From the NCBI GenBank assembly GCA_963724975.1, contig CAVRXB010000008.1:62001-126000 (forward strand): a DNA stretch of 64,000 nucleotides, in the 5' to 3' direction. The notes beneath the pieces are model-generated. The model saw nothing but the letters and a program-made list of their open reading frames with translations. It made no database searches and was not told where the DNA came from. Of the stretch, positions 9,270-20,011 are shown one piece after another. This DNA comes from CAIWHR01 sp963724975 (GTDB lineage: Bacteria > Pseudomonadota > Gammaproteobacteria > Burkholderiales > Casimicrobiaceae). A program made the position numbers and the translations under genes. How positions within the stretch are numbered: the first letter of the stretch is position 1; each line of letters starts with the position of its first letter.

Positions 9270-10861
9270 CTAGAGCAGCTCGTCGAGCGGCAGCAACGAA
9301 AGCATGTCGACTTTCAGTCGCTGCCACATCGTCACGTCCGGCTCCCGGTCGAAGTCCACCGGATTTCCATTCTCCAGCGTGCGCCAAACGAGGTGTCGCT
9401 GATCTAGTCCATTGGCCTCGCTAAGCATCAGGACGTAGCTGTTGGCCGGTTGCGCGATATCTGCGAAGCGTAGGGCAATCTGGCGTGCAAGCTCGGGGCT
9501 GTCGATGATCAGTCCGATTTCGGTATTGAAGTGCAACGACCGCTGGTCGAGGTTCATCGAGCCGACGAATACTCGCTGGCGATCGAACACGAACACCTTG
9601 GCATGCAACGCATACATTCCCGAGCTTGGCGATTTCAATTGATTGCCCCGAACAACGGGTTGACCGAGCACTGGCCGCACTTCATACAGCTCAACACCCA
9701 TTTTCAGCAGAGGCGACCGGAACGCCTGATACCCCGAATGCACGACGGACATGTCGGTCGACGCGAGCGAATTGGTGAGTATCCGCACGCTGACATTTCG
9801 CTCGCGCAAGCCCTCGAAGAACTTCATTCCACGTGGCCCGGGCACCAGGTAGGGCGACACAATGATCAATTCCGACTGGATTTGCTTCGCCACTTCGCCG
9901 AGGCGATGCCGCAGCAACCGGCCGCCCTGCTCACCGTCCTCGACCTTCGCTTTTTCCGGACTGTCGTAGATGACTTCCGCCTTCGCCCACACGAGCGATG
10001 ACTTGCCGCTGAGCATGGCCGCGAGCGGCTCGTTGGTAGCCAACGCACGCATGTACGAGGCGTTGGCGTCGATCATCTGGGCGTGATGCGCGGCGAGAAC
10101 GCCACGATAGTCGTCCAGGTCTTGCGCGGAGGGCTTCCGCCCGCGAGCGCTTCGATCGGAATCGCCATCGGGCTGTTCCAGAAGGCGTCGAAGCAGTTCG
10201 AGATCTCGTTGACGATCGGGCCGGCCGCGATGATGTCGTAGTCCCCGAACTGAAGGTCGTGACCTCCCTGGAAATATTCGTCTCCGACGTTGCGTCCGCC
10301 GACGAGGCCGATTTCGTTGTCGACGACGAAGAGCTTGTTGTGCATCCGGTAGTTGAGCCGGGTTGCATCACCCAGGTACTCGGCGACGTGAACGAATTCC
10401 ACGTTGCCACGGTAGGCAAACGGATTGAATAGCCGCAACTCGACATTCGAATACCCGGCGAGCGTCCGGATCTGCGCGTCACGGCCGAAAGAGCCGGCAT
10501 CGTCGAGGAGTACACGGATCCGCACGCCGCGGTCGGCGGCTTTGAGGAGTGCCTCGATCAGCAACTGGCCCGTATCGTCGCTTTGAATCAGGAAGTACTG
10601 GACATCCAGAGTTCGCGCCGCGGCTTCCGCCATTTCCATGCGCAGCAGGAAACTGTCGATGCCGACCGGGAGCAGCTTGAAGCCGGAGGTTCCCGGATGC
10701 GCCGCTTTTGCCGCGGACATTTGGAGTCCGAGGCGGGTCTGTTCCGGGCGGCTCAGGGCGCTCGATGTCGTCTTTGGATAGTCCGAACCTGGCGGCAGAG
10801 ATGCACAGCCCGCAAGGAGCGAGACGAGGCCGATTCCGAGCAAGACCAGTCGACCGCTCAT
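9270..10861 (-). CDS. Phospholipase D-family lipoprotein (cardiolipin synthase ClsC-like), frameshifted
   Basis: Starts MSGRLVLLGIGLVSLLAGC with lipobox LAGC. There are two HKD motifs: HNKLFVVDNEIGLVGGRN in the first half and HAKVFVFDRQRVFVGSMN in the second, each followed by the usual Gly/Asn and Glu elements (GDEYF; NTEIGLI). A one-base shift near 10125 breaks the frame between the halves; the joined product is about 530 residues. Members transfer phosphatidyl groups, as in cardiolipin synthesis by ClsC, or cleave phospholipid at the envelope. The start was chosen at the ATG that opens the lipoprotein signal. Confidence 0.8.
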
Positions 10862-10968
10862 GGAATGCGCGGTCGAACGCACGGCGGTTGTCACGCCCGC
10901 GCCATGAGCGCGCTCGTCGACCGTCGGGCGCGCGATGTGTCCGACCCAATCACGGTACCGACACGCAA

Positions 10969-11124
10969 TCACTTCAGATGAAAGCTGCCGGCGCCGAACA
11001 GTCCGAGCAGCCCGATAACGATCAGATAGATGGCGACGATGTAGTTGAGCAACCGCGGCACGACAAGAATCAGTATGCCGGCGAGAAGCGAAACGAGCGG
11101 GGCGAGACTCAGGGTCATGTTCAT
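10969..11124 (-). CDS. DUF3096 family small membrane protein
   Basis: A 51-residue peptide beginning MNMTLSLAPLVSLLAG, then ILILVVPRLLNYIVAIYLIV and GLLGLFG. It matches DUF3096 throughout: two hydrophobic helices with the PRLLNYIVAIYLI signature. It is too short for usual gene calling. Function unknown. Operator copy 8 lies 183 bp upstream in a 388-bp gap with no other gene. Confidence 0.85.
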   Translation of the reverse strand: MNMTLSLAPLVSLLAGILILVVPRLLNYIVAIYLIVIGLLGLFGAGSFHLK

Positions 11125-11306
11125 CGGGGTTCCGGTCAGGAAGGGTTGGCGCAGCAGCGATCGCTGCGGCGATCGTTCATGGGCTTGACAGCTCGGTCGC
11201 CATACCTTGCAGGCATCGGACGGCTACGCCCAAACGGGCGCTAAGCACACTGAGGCACACTGAACGTTGCAAAGCGCGAATATATAGTGCGACGCCGACT
11301 TCAGTC

Positions 11307-11322
11307 TGTGCGATAGCGCACC
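11307..11322. promoter_or_regulatory. Palindromic operator, copy 8
   Basis: TGTGCGATAGCGCACC, one mismatch at the last base, preceded by TC. It lies between the divergent DUF3096 gene and the hybrid kinase, 191 bp before the kinase start. Confidence 0.55.
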
Positions 11323-11512
11323 GATGGCGGCGCGTCCACCGCGTAGGATTGCCTGGGAAGACGCCTCCCTCGATTTGTGTCCGCGCTGGGGCGCTCCAGA
11401 GGCATGGCGCGGATGGCGGTGGCAACACCTTCCGCCTAATCCTACGCGGCTTCACGATATCAGGTCGCAGACGTGGTCCGCGGAAGCTAGCGTCGGTTAC
11501 TGGAGCAACACT

Positions 11513-14342
11513 ATGCCTAAGGGCAAGGGCACGACGAGCACGAGAATCCATGTCTCCGAAGATGCCGGCGACGTGACCTCGCGCAAGCAGGCCGAAGAGG
11601 TGCTGCTCAAGGCGGGGGCGCTGCAACGCGCGATCTTCAACAGCGCCAACTTCTCCAGCATCGCCACCGACGCGAAGGGCGTCATTCAGATCTTCAATGT
11701 CGGCGCCGAACGGATGCTGGGCTACACGGCGGCCGAGGTGATGAACAAGATCACCCCTGCCGACATTTCCGATCCACGGGAACTGATCGCCCGCGCCAAA
11801 GCGCTGAGCGTCGAGCTCGGAGCTTCGATCACGCCAGGCTTCGAGGCATTGGTGTTCAAGGCCTCGCGCGGGATCGAGGACATCTATGAACTGACCTATA
11901 TCCGGAAGGATGGGAGCCGGTTCCCGGCGGTGGTGTCCGTCACGGCGCTGCGCGACGCGCAGGACGCCATCATCGGCTATCTGTTGATCGGCACCGATAA
12001 TACCGCGCGTAAGCAGGCGGAAGAGGCGCTGCAGAAAGCGGGGCCCTGCAGCGCGCGATTTTCAACAGCGCCAACTTCTCCAGCATCGCCACCGACGCGA
12101 AGGGCGTCATTCAGATCTTCAACGTCGGCGCCGAGCGGATGCTCGGGCTACACGGCGGCCGAAGTGATGAACAAGATCACCCCTGCCGACATTTCCGATC
12201 CCCAGGAGAGCTGATCGCCCGCGCCAAGGCGCTGAGCGTCGAGCTCGGAACCTCGATCACGCCGGGCTTCGAGGCATTGGTGTTCAAGGCCTCGCGCGGG
12301 ATCGAAGACATCTACGAGCTGACCTATATCCGGAAGGACGGCAGCCGATTTGGGGCGGTCGTGTCCGTGACGGCACTGCGCGACGCCCAGGACGCATCAT
12401 CGGCTACCTGTTGATCGGCACCGACAACACTGCGCGCCAGCAGGTCGAAGCCGAGCAAAAGAAGCTCGATCAGCGCCTGCGCGACCAGCAGTTCTACACG
12501 CGCTCGCTGATCGAATCCAACATAGACGCGATCATGACCACCGACCCGTCCGGCATCATCACGGACGTCAACAAGCAGATGGAGGCGCTCACCGGCTGTA
12601 CGCGCGACGAGCTGATCGGCGCGCCGTTCAAGAACTACTTCACCGATCCGGAGCGGGCGGAAGCGGGGATCAAGCTCGTGCTGAACGAAAAGAAGGTCAC
12701 CGACTACGAGCTGACGGCGTGCAACCGCGACGGGAAGCAAACGGTGGTGTCCTACAACGCGACCACCTTTTACGACCGGGACCGCGTGCTACAGGGTGTC
12801 TTCGCCGCGGCGCGCGACGTCACCGAGCGCAAGCGGGTGGAAGCGGAGCTGCAGCAGGCCAAGGCCATGGCCGAGACCGCGAGCCAGACCAAGTCGGATT
12901 TTCTGGCGAGCATGAGTCATGAAATCCGAACGCCGATGAATGCGATCATCGGCATCGCGGATCTGCTCGCGAAGACCCCACTCTCGCCGGACCAAGACAA
13001 GTATGTGCAGATCTTTCGCCGCGCCGGCGACAATCTGCTCAATCTCGTCAACGACATTCTCGATCTGTCCAAAGTCGAAGCCTCGCAGCTCGAGTTGGAA
13101 CGGACCGGGTTCTCGTTGAACGACCTGCTGGAGAAAGTGAGGGAGATGGTGGCGGTCCGGGCCCATGAAAAAGGTCTGGCGCTGGTGTGCGAGATCGCCC
13201 CGGAAGTGCCCGGCGACCTCATCGGCGACCCAACACGGCTGCGGCAGGTGCTCCTTAACTTGCTTGGCAATGCGATCAAGTTCACTGAATCAGGCGAAGT
13301 GGCACTGCGAGTGACACCCGATGAGAACTCCTCCGCGCCAGGCGTATTGCGCTTCACGATCTCGGACTCTGGCATCGGCATTCCCGGCGAGAAGCTGGGC
13401 GCGGTGTTCGAGCGATTCACGCAAGCCGATTCGTCCACCACTCGCCGCTATGGAGGCTCGGGGCTGGGGCTCACGATTTCGAAGCGCCTGGTGGAACTCA
13501 TGGGCGGGTGCATCAGGGTCGAAAGCAGCGTCGGGAAGGGCAGCGTGTTTTCCTTCACCGTGCCGCTCGAGATCTGGGCAGGGGCCACGCGGCGAGCGGC
13601 CGTGCCGGTCGGCACGGGTCCTGAACTCCGGTTGCCGGCGCTGCATATTCTTCTGGTGGAGGACTCCCCCGACAACCGGACGATCACGGTGGCCTACCTG
13701 CAGGACACGCCGTACCGGGTCGAAATCGCCGAAAACGGTGCCGTCGCCTATGAAAAATTTACCGCCGGACACTACGACCTTGTCCTGATGGATCGGCAAA
13801 TGCCGGTGATGGATGGCTTGACCGCAACGCGCGCGATTAGAGAGTGGGAACAGTCGAACCACCGGCCGCCCACGCCGATCATCGCGCTGACTGCCTCTGC
13901 CTTGAAGGGGGATCAAGAAAAGTGTGTGGCGGCGGGGTGCACGGCGTACTTGACGAAACCCATCAAACAAGAAGTGCTGCTGCAAGCGATCAAGGAGCAT
14001 TCGGTGGCCACGCCTCCATCATCGAAAGAGGAGAGCAGCCGGAGCGACACGATCCTCGTGCGTGTGAATCCCAGATTCGCAGACCTGATCCCCGCGTTTC
14101 TGCAGAATCGCAGGCAGGATGTCATCGCGATGCTGAACGCGCTGGATCGGGGTGACTTCGAGACCGTGGAGAGTCTGGGGCACGGCATGAAGGGCGCGGG
14201 AGGCAGCTGGGGATTCCAGGCCATCACTGACATCGGCGCCGCCCTCGAGCAGGCGGGCGAGAGCGCCGACACCGCCGCGTCGCACAAGTGGGTGGGCGAA
14301 TTGTCGACGTATCTCGATCGTGTCGAGATCGTCTCCGACTAG
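11513..14342 (+). CDS. Hybrid histidine kinase, PAS-PAS-PAS-HisKA-HATPase-REC-HPt, frameshifted in the second PAS
   Basis: Starts MPKGKGTTSTRIHV after TGGAG. Two PAS domains of one type are encoded as a direct duplication (period 427 bp). The second has a missing base near 12046, an extra base near 12148, two extra near 12208 and a missing base near 12394. The rest is intact: a third PAS (IDAIMTTDPSGIITDVNKQM), the phosphorylated His in SMSHEIRTP (12918-12920), ATPase motifs (SDSGIGIP, YGGSGLGL), a receiver Asp in LMDRQMP (13791-13793), and an HPt His in LGHGMKGAGG (14181-14183). No cognate output regulator is fused. The convergent regulator at 14355 is a candidate partner. Confidence 0.85.
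11584..12005 (+). repeat. PAS-encoding direct repeat, unit 1 (intact)
   Basis: The first of two tandem copies about 427 bp apart, running from AAGCAGGCCGAAGAGG to the GATCGGCACCGATAATAC region. It is fully open. Confidence 0.8.
12011..12432 (+). repeat. PAS-encoding direct repeat, unit 2 (with indels)
   Basis: The second copy, very similar to unit 1 but with four indels. Its downstream end rejoins the kinase frame. Confidence 0.8.
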
Positions 14343-14354
14343 CCCTTCACGCGA

Positions 14355-14852
14355 TTACAAAACCTGCGATCGAGTGAGGCAGGCGCGGACACGCGCGGTG
14401 AGCTGCGGGATCGAGAATGGCTTTGTTACATAGTCCGTCACCCCCGCTTCGAAGCCGGCGCGGGTGCTGGGCTCATCGGTCATCGCGGTGAGCATCAGCA
14501 CAGGCAGGCGCTGCGTCTCGGGCTTGGCGCGTAGCGTCTTCATCACCGCCAGGCCATCCATGTCGGTCATCTTGTAATCCAGGACCACGAGGTCCGGCAT
14601 GTGCTCGTCGATCATCCGGAGCGCCTCCGGGCCGCTCGTCGCCTTGCTCACCGTGTACTGGTCGTCCTCCAGCGCGCGGACGATCATCGTGAGCATGTCC
14701 GGCTGGTCATCAACCGCCAGAACGTGAAAGTGGCGCTGCGCGACGGACGCCTGGAAGGGAGCCGCCGCGACAAATGGCTTCAAGGCGGAGCGCGATTCCA
14801 GGAGCCAGTTCGCAGCCTTCATACGCGCAAAAGACATCGAGCCCCGTTCCAC
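14355..14852 (-). CDS. Single-domain response regulator (REC)
   Basis: 165 residues with a receiver domain: acidic pair VDD (residues 47-49), phospho-acceptor Asp92 in VVLDYKMTDMDG, Thr in LMLTAMTDE and Lys in YVTKPFS. No output domain follows, so it probably acts by phosphotransfer, as with CheY-like or kinase-partner receivers. Its 5' end overlaps the MBL gene by 143 bases in another frame. A one-base error near 14815 would make the two one fused protein, an arrangement worth considering. The convergent hybrid kinase at 11513 ends 12 bp away. Confidence 0.8.
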   Translation of the reverse strand: MERGSMSFARMKAANWLLESRSALKPFVAAAPFQASVAQRHFHVLAVDDQPDMLTMIVRALEDDQYTVSKATSGPEALRMIDEHMPDLVVLDYKMTDMDGLAVMKTLRAKPETQRLPVLMLTAMTDEPSTRAGFEAGVTDYVTKPFSIPQLTARVRACLTRSQVL

Positions 14853-15681
14853 ATTGCAAGGCCAGGGCGCGGGCCCTGCGCTCGATGTCCGCGACGAAGT
14901 GGTCGTCGTGGCTCGGATCGTGATGGGTCAGCGCGACCCGCCGTACACCGGCCGCCGCGGCAATTTGCACCACGTAGTCGTACGTACTGTGTCCCCAGGT
15001 TTTCCTTGAGGGATACTCCTCGGGCGTGTACTGGGCATCGTGGATCACGAGATCGGCGTCGGCCATGAATTTGGCGTGTCTCCGGTCTCCCTCGTGCAGG
15101 ATGGATTCGATGCGGCCCGGCTCGGCACCGGCGCGCCAGAGCGCATCGGAGAACGGCTCGTGGTCCACGAGGTACACCACCGCCACGCCGTCGGCTTCGA
15201 CCCGATAGCCCACCGTCATGGCCGGGTGATTGAGAAATTGCGTCGCGACCCGCGCGCCGCCGATCGTGTGGATGCCCTCGGTCAGGTCGTGGTAGGTGAT
15301 CGCCGCCGGGAGTTGGTTCAAGTCGATGGGAAAGTAGGTGTACTCCATCTGGCCGGCGAGCACGTGCTGCAGCGAGCCCCGGCTGCCTTCCGGGCCGTAG
15401 ATCGCAATGGAGTTCCCTTTCAGAAAGGCCGGGCTGAAGAACGGAAAGCCTTGAATGTGATCCCAGTGCGTATGTCCGAGGAGGATATTCGCGTTAATGG
15501 CTTTCTTGCCTTGAGCCATCAACTCGGCGGCCAGCGGGCGCGCGCCGGTGCCGCAGTCGAAGATCAGAAGATCGCCGTTGGCCGTGGTCACCTCGACGCA
15601 GGACGTGTTGCCGCCGAAGTGGTTGGTGGCCGGTCCGGGCGTGGCGATTGACCCCCTCGTTCCCCAAAAACGTACTTTCAT
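14710..15681 (-). CDS. MBL-fold metallo-hydrolase
   Basis: Starts MKVRFWGTRGSIATPGP, the usual opening of this hydrolase group, followed by FGGNTSCVEV and DCGTGARPL. The metal site is GHTHWDH (His70, His72, Asp74, His75), with later ligands in FLNHPAMTVGYR and LVDHEPF and a terminal LTHHDPSHDD. This group is related to phosphodiesterases and RNase Z-like hydrolases; substrate unknown. The last 40 residues read as low-quality sequence and overlap the response regulator, so the true C-terminus may be fused to it. Confidence 0.85.
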   Translation of the reverse strand: MKVRFWGTRGSIATPGPATNHFGGNTSCVEVTTANGDLLIFDCGTGARPLAAELMAQGKKAINANILLGHTHWDHIQGFPFFSPAFLKGNSIAIYGPEGSRGSLQHVLAGQMEYTYFPIDLNQLPAAITYHDLTEGIHTIGGARVATQFLNHPAMTVGYRVEADGVAVVYLVDHEPFSDALWRAGAEPGRIESILHEGDRRHAKFMADADLVIHDAQYTPEEYPSRKTWGHSTYDYVVQIAAAAGVRRVALTHHDPSHDDHFVADIERRARALALQCGTGLDVFCAYEGCELAPGIALRLEAICRGGSLPGVRRAAPLSRSGG

Positions 15682-15870
15682 GAGCTACGGACCTCCGGCG
15701 AGTAAATGGATGGAGCCAGTCGGTGGATGATCCGGCGACGTGCCGACGATGTCTGTGCGGCGGCGAACATTGGTCGAAATCTGCCATTGAATGCTTCGAC
15801 CGTCCCGCTCGAGGTGCTAAGTCATGCTCTGACACACGGCCTCACGCGTCCGTGCGATGATCGGAACGGC

Positions 15871-16509
15871 ATGGAACTTCTGGCGACCGCGTGGCAGTTC
15901 ATCGCGCATCTCGACGGCCAGCTCGATCTGCTGCTGCAGCAGTACGGCGTATGGATCTACCTGATCCTGTTTCTGATCGTCTTCTGCGAGACCGGGCTTG
16001 TCATTACGCCATTCCTGCCCGGTGATTCACTGTTGTTTGCTTCCGGCGCGCTCTGGGCGTCCGCCGACATGCCCGTCGAGGTCCTTGCGCTTACGCTGAT
16101 CGGTGCCGCCCTTAGCGGCGATAACTGCAACTACTGGATCGGCAGATTGTTCGGAAGACGGATCGCGAACAACCAGCATCCGCGATTCCTCAACCGGAGA
16201 GCTCTGGAGCGGACACAGGCGTTCTATGCCCGTCACGGCGGGAAGACGATCGTCCTTGCGCGTTTCGTTCCGATCGTGCGCACCTTCGCCCCTTTCGTTG
16301 CCGGCGTCGGGCGCATGAGCTACGGCCGCTTCCTCGCGTTCAGCGTGGCCGGTGCTTTGCTATGGGTCGGACTTTTGGTTTCCTGCGGCTATCTGTTCGG
16401 CGGGATCCAAGCGGTGCAGGAGAATTTCGCGTTGGTGATCCTGGCGATCGTTGCGCTCTCGATCACACCGCTTGCCGTCGAATATGCGCGGGCGCGGCTG
16501 CGCCGCTAA
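15871..16509 (+). CDS. DedA (SNARE-associated/VTT) family membrane protein
   Basis: About 212 residues with the DedA signatures ETGLVITPFLPGDSLLF, GDNCNYWIGRLFG and the FVPIVRTFAPFVAGVGRMSY loop, followed by two C-terminal spans. DedA proteins are inner-membrane lipid flippases, for example of undecaprenyl phosphate, needed for envelope integrity. The start is the ATG closest to the conserved N-terminus; the open frame before it has no clear start site. The last 59 bases recur as a diverged fragment at 20708. Confidence 0.85.
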   Translation: MELLATAWQFIAHLDGQLDLLLQQYGVWIYLILFLIVFCETGLVITPFLPGDSLLFASGALWASADMPVEVLALTLIGAALSGDNCNYWIGRLFGRRIANNQHPRFLNRRALERTQAFYARHGGKTIVLARFVPIVRTFAPFVAGVGRMSYGRFLAFSVAGALLWVGLLVSCGYLFGGIQAVQENFALVILAIVALSITPLAVEYARARLRR

Positions 16510-16713
16510 CCGCGCACGGACATCTCGGCGAGACACCCCGGCAGTCATGACGGCCAGGCTTCAGCGCGGAAAGAGCTGCTAGGCTCGCCTTGAAGTGGAC
16601 GGGGTATCTCCGACTTCGGCAACTTGGTTGCGGCCATTACCGTGACGCGATGCGATTGCAACGCTTTTTCCGCGGTCCTATTGCCCCGGCGCCACGTGTT
16701 ATCTACGATCTGA

Positions 16714-17963
16714 CTACAGGGACTTGAGATACTCGACCAGGTCGGCCATCTCGGCATCGCTCAGGCCGAGGGACTTCCTCGTGTTGTAGGTCTGCACGAC
16801 AGCGTCCAGCGTCGGCGCGCTGCCGTTGTGGAAATACGGAGCGTGCTGCCACAGCCCGTGCCAACGGCGCGGTCCGGTACTGCTTGGTCGCGCTGCGCGA
16901 CGCGTAGCTCGGGGCTCCGTTGGGTTCCGGTTCGCTCACCACGTCGCTGGCGGGATGCAGCCGTGTAGTTGGCGTCGGTGAATGCGACGTCCGCTATGGC
17001 AGGTTGCACACGCGCCCGGCACCGTTGAAGACGAGCTTGCCTCGTGTCGGCAGCGACTGCATCGAAACTCCCGGCCGGCGGCGCGGTGCATTCAGGCGTC
17101 AGCTGATAGGCCTGCAAGGCCGGCAGCTTCGAGGTGATCAGGTCGTCGGTGCCATTGGTGACGTTGACGCCGGTGCGCGGCTCCGAGAACGATCCGTGTC
17201 CGCCCATCTGCGTGACGCCGACGTAGCGATTCCAATAAGCGAGGTCCTCGCCATCCCCGTGGACGTGATCACGATGGATGCCGCCAGCCCGTATGCCGGC
17301 GGGATGACCTGCGGGCCATTCTTGCCGTCCAGGTTGAAGCGAGGATCGTACTTTGCCCTTGCCCCAGGAGTTGAAGACCGCCTTCGTCGCCGCACTCAGC
17401 GCAGGCGACAGCGCGATGATCGCCCCGGGATTCGAGGTCGCGGTTGGGCCAGCCATCCAGCCGCTTGCCGATGCCGGGCGCAAATGAATTGTCGACGGTC
17501 GAATGGCACAGCGCGCAGGTGACGCCCACGCGTGTCAGCGTGTCCTTGCCGCCGATGGTCTCGACCGTGCCCTGTGAGCGCCGACGACGGCGTTCAGCTT
17601 CAGCAACGCGATCGTGGTGTCGGGACTCTTCAGGCTGATGCTGCCGTTCTGGATTCCCTGGCACGACCGCCGCCGGCAACGCTTCCGCGTCGACCTTCAG
17701 GCCGACCGACAGTGCGGTCGTGGGGTCGACTGCCGCTGCGGATCACTTCATGCATGCGCAGCGTATCGGTCCAATTGCGTTTCGTCGCCGAAGGTATCGA
17801 AGCGGAAGATCTGCTTCCCTTGTGCGATCACGACAGGATCCGGTGTCGAGCTCTCCACTTGCTGTGGACCGCCCCCGCAGGCAGGTGCTAGTACAACAGC
17901 CGCGGCTACGACGGAGAACATCATCGCTTTGCGTAAAGCTTTGTCCAGAATCACAGTGGACAT
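16714..17963 (-). CDS. Di-haem cytochrome c (cytochrome c peroxidase/MauG-like), several frameshifts
   Basis: Starts MSTVILDKALRKAMMFS with a lipoprotein-like signal (VLAPAC). Two haem sites are readable: TCALCHSTVDN around 17510 and ACATCHSG around 17005, the latter only after frame correction. A C-terminal block (LRGLWQHAPYFHNGSAPTL, then LGLSDAEMADLVEYLKSL) is typical of cytochrome c peroxidase/MauG proteins with a distal Met or Tyr region. At least four single-base shifts interrupt the frame; the joined length is about 415 residues. Probably periplasmic or outer-membrane redox. Operator copy 9 lies 109 bp upstream. Confidence 0.7.
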
Positions 17964-18071
17964 GGGAGTTCCTTTTTGAGAAGGGCAAATACAATCAGGC
18001 ACCACGCGCCGGCCAGTCCTTGAGACGATCCAACACGGTGGGGATGATGCGCGCGGTGCGGTTTGCGCGTC

Positions 18072-18087
18072 TGTGCGCTGTCGCGCG
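18072..18087. promoter_or_regulatory. Palindromic operator, copy 9
   Basis: TGTGCGCTGTCGCGCG, left half exact, two mismatches in the right half, preceded by TC. It is 109 bp upstream of the cytochrome start, in a 320-bp gap with no other gene. Confidence 0.4.
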
Positions 18088-18284
18088 CACGTAGGACCTG
18101 CTGCAGAAACAAACGCAGGGTCGCGTCATCCCCGAGTCATTCACACACGGCTCATCGGAGCAGCGCGCGCGCTGGTTCAAGCGCGGCATGGACTCGGGCC
18201 GCCCGAAGGAGTGCGACACGTTCTCGACCAGCTCGCTATGAGGGTCCCTGGGCAAAGATGCCCAGTCGAAGGCTGCTGGGAGAT

Positions 18285-19001
18285 CTACGTAATGACGTAT
18301 GGCAGCAAGCGGTCGAATTCTTTCTTCACCACCGCGTAGCACTCGCATACGCGCTGTTCCAGTTTTGCGCGATCCAGTACGGTGATGTGGCCGCGGCTGT
18401 ACTGAATCAATCCGTCGGCCTGCAGCTTGCCGGCGGCCTCGGTCACGCCCTCCCGGCGCACGCCCAGCATGTTCGCGATCAGCTCCTGCGTCATCCTCAG
18501 TTCGATTGCCCGGCAAGCGGTCCAGGCTCAACAGCAGCCAGCGGCATAGTTGCTGGTCCACCGCATGGTGCCGGTTGCACACCGCGGTCTGCGCCATCTG
18601 CGTGATCAGCGCCTGCGTGTAGCGCAGCGCCAGATGCTGCAAAGGGCCGCCGCGCGAATTCCTTTTTCAGAACGCTCGCCTTGAGCCGGTAGCCGTTGCC
18701 TGCGCTTTGCACCACCGCCCGGCTCGGCGTGCTTTCGCCGCCCATGAACAAGGAGATGCCGACCAGGCCCTCGTTGCCGGTGATCGCGATTTCCGCCGAT
18801 GCGCCGTTTTCCATGACGTAGAGCAGCGAGACGATGCTGGTGGTCGGGAAATACACGTAGCTCCATTTGGCCGCCGGACTCGTAGAGCGCCCATCCCAGC
18901 GGCATCGGTATGAGTTCCAGATCGGGCAGCAGGCGCGCGTAATCCTCCGCGGGCAGGGCCGCAAGAAGATGGTTTTGCTTCGGGGTATGCGGTGAAGACA
19001 T
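18285..19001 (-). CDS. Crp/Fnr family transcription regulator, paralogue 1, frameshifted
   Basis: Opens MSSPHTPKQNHLLAALPAED and ends ECYAVVKKEFDRLLPYVIT. Between them, in three frames, run the cNMP-binding-like beta-roll (YFPTTSIVSLLYVMENGASA, ITGNEGLVGISLFMGGES), the long helix with VCNRHHAVDQQLCRWLLLSLDRL, and the helix-turn-helix MTQELIANMLGVRREGVTEA. It is very similar to the intact paralogues at 29574 and 33138, so at least three single-base shifts are inferred. It may be functional if these are read errors. Confidence 0.75.
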
Positions 19002-19156
19002 GGCGGCGATCTCCTTACGTCACGGACGTGTTACCGATAGGATCAAAGTCGAAAACGCGGCGCAACAACGAAGATTGATCCCATAAAGTCTGCTCTATAT
19101 GCACGCTCTTCTATGAGGTCTTGTCTGCCCGTCACGGCGGACAGACTTTCTGCAGC

Positions 19157-19495
19157 CTATTTGAAATGCAACGCCGAAATAGATGTAAGTGTGCCGCCAT
19201 ACTTGCCTAGCAGTTTGACACTGGAAGGAGAAATGGTCAGGAGGCTGGCGCGATGATCGTTCGCATGTTTGCGCCGGATTACGATTCCTTGCTCAATAAG
19301 CCTGGCCAATTTGCGGCGTACCGTCGTGCGCGAACTGATATTCAGCAGAAAGAGCTGTTTCAGCGTTAGTGGTTGCCCCTGCTCTTCCGCATATCCGATC
19401 TCGATGACGATATCGAAATCGACGACGGACTTGAGGAAAGGTAGTTGCTGCCTTTCAAACTCCCTGATTTTCTTCAATCCGGTGAATAACTTCAT
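19157..19495 (-). CDS. Small MarR-like winged-helix regulator
   Basis: 112 residues with a predicted winged helix: PLTLKQLFLLNISSRTTVRRKLARLIEQGIV (helix-turn-helix) and a wing with IRRKHANDHRASLLTISP. An N-terminal helix (LKKIREFERQQLPFLKSVVD) could dimerise. Its closest style is MarR-type or transmission-signal replication regulators; ligand unknown. Base composition is lower in GC than its neighbours. Confidence 0.6.
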   Translation of the reverse strand: MKLFTGLKKIREFERQQLPFLKSVVDFDIVIEIGYAEEQGQPLTLKQLFLLNISSRTTVRRKLARLIEQGIVIRRKHANDHRASLLTISPSSVKLLGKYGGTLTSISALHFK

Positions 19496-20011
19496 TGGTT
19501 CATATCGTTTTCATTATTGAAAGTTGCGTTCTGTATAGTGTGGCTCAATCATGAAGCTGGCAAGCACAATTGGGTTCCTTTTTGGCACACATAACAAGAC
19601 CGTGACTTTCGCGGACCTACCGACGCCGCACCCAGCATTGCGCGTGAACGATGCAAGGCGATTTACGTACGGAATCGCCAGCGTGGCAGTCGATCAGCTT
19701 GGTTCGGGTTGGTTCGGACGCCGATTATCGATCATCAACAGCATGGCGTGGCCCGTGCTGCGCGAAGACTCCAGCAACCGCGCGCTATACATAGCGAATC
19801 GCTCCAGTGTGCGACACCGAACAGACCATGTTGCGGACGAGGGCCACTCTCTGATCTGTACCGGTTGAACGACACTTATCGTAGCGCTATTCCGCTTCGG
19901 ATGGACCCGCTGTCAAACAGGTCGTCGTCTACAACAGGTTGGGAAAATGTGCACCCGTCCACAACTGCCGCGGCTCCCTTCGGGAAGTGGCATTCCTTAT
20001 GAGCGGAAATC
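19496..20011. other. 516-bp gap, one operator, no confident gene
   Basis: A 105-codon open frame at 19551-19868 (MKLASTIGFLFG...) has no recognisable domain or ribosome site. The operator at 19808-19823 overlaps its end. Composition is AT-richer near 19500. Confidence 0.5.
19808..19823. promoter_or_regulatory. Palindromic operator, copy 10
   Basis: TGTGCGACACCGAACA, one mismatch, followed by GAC as in copy 4. It is 189 bp upstream of the BLUF-like gene. Confidence 0.5.
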
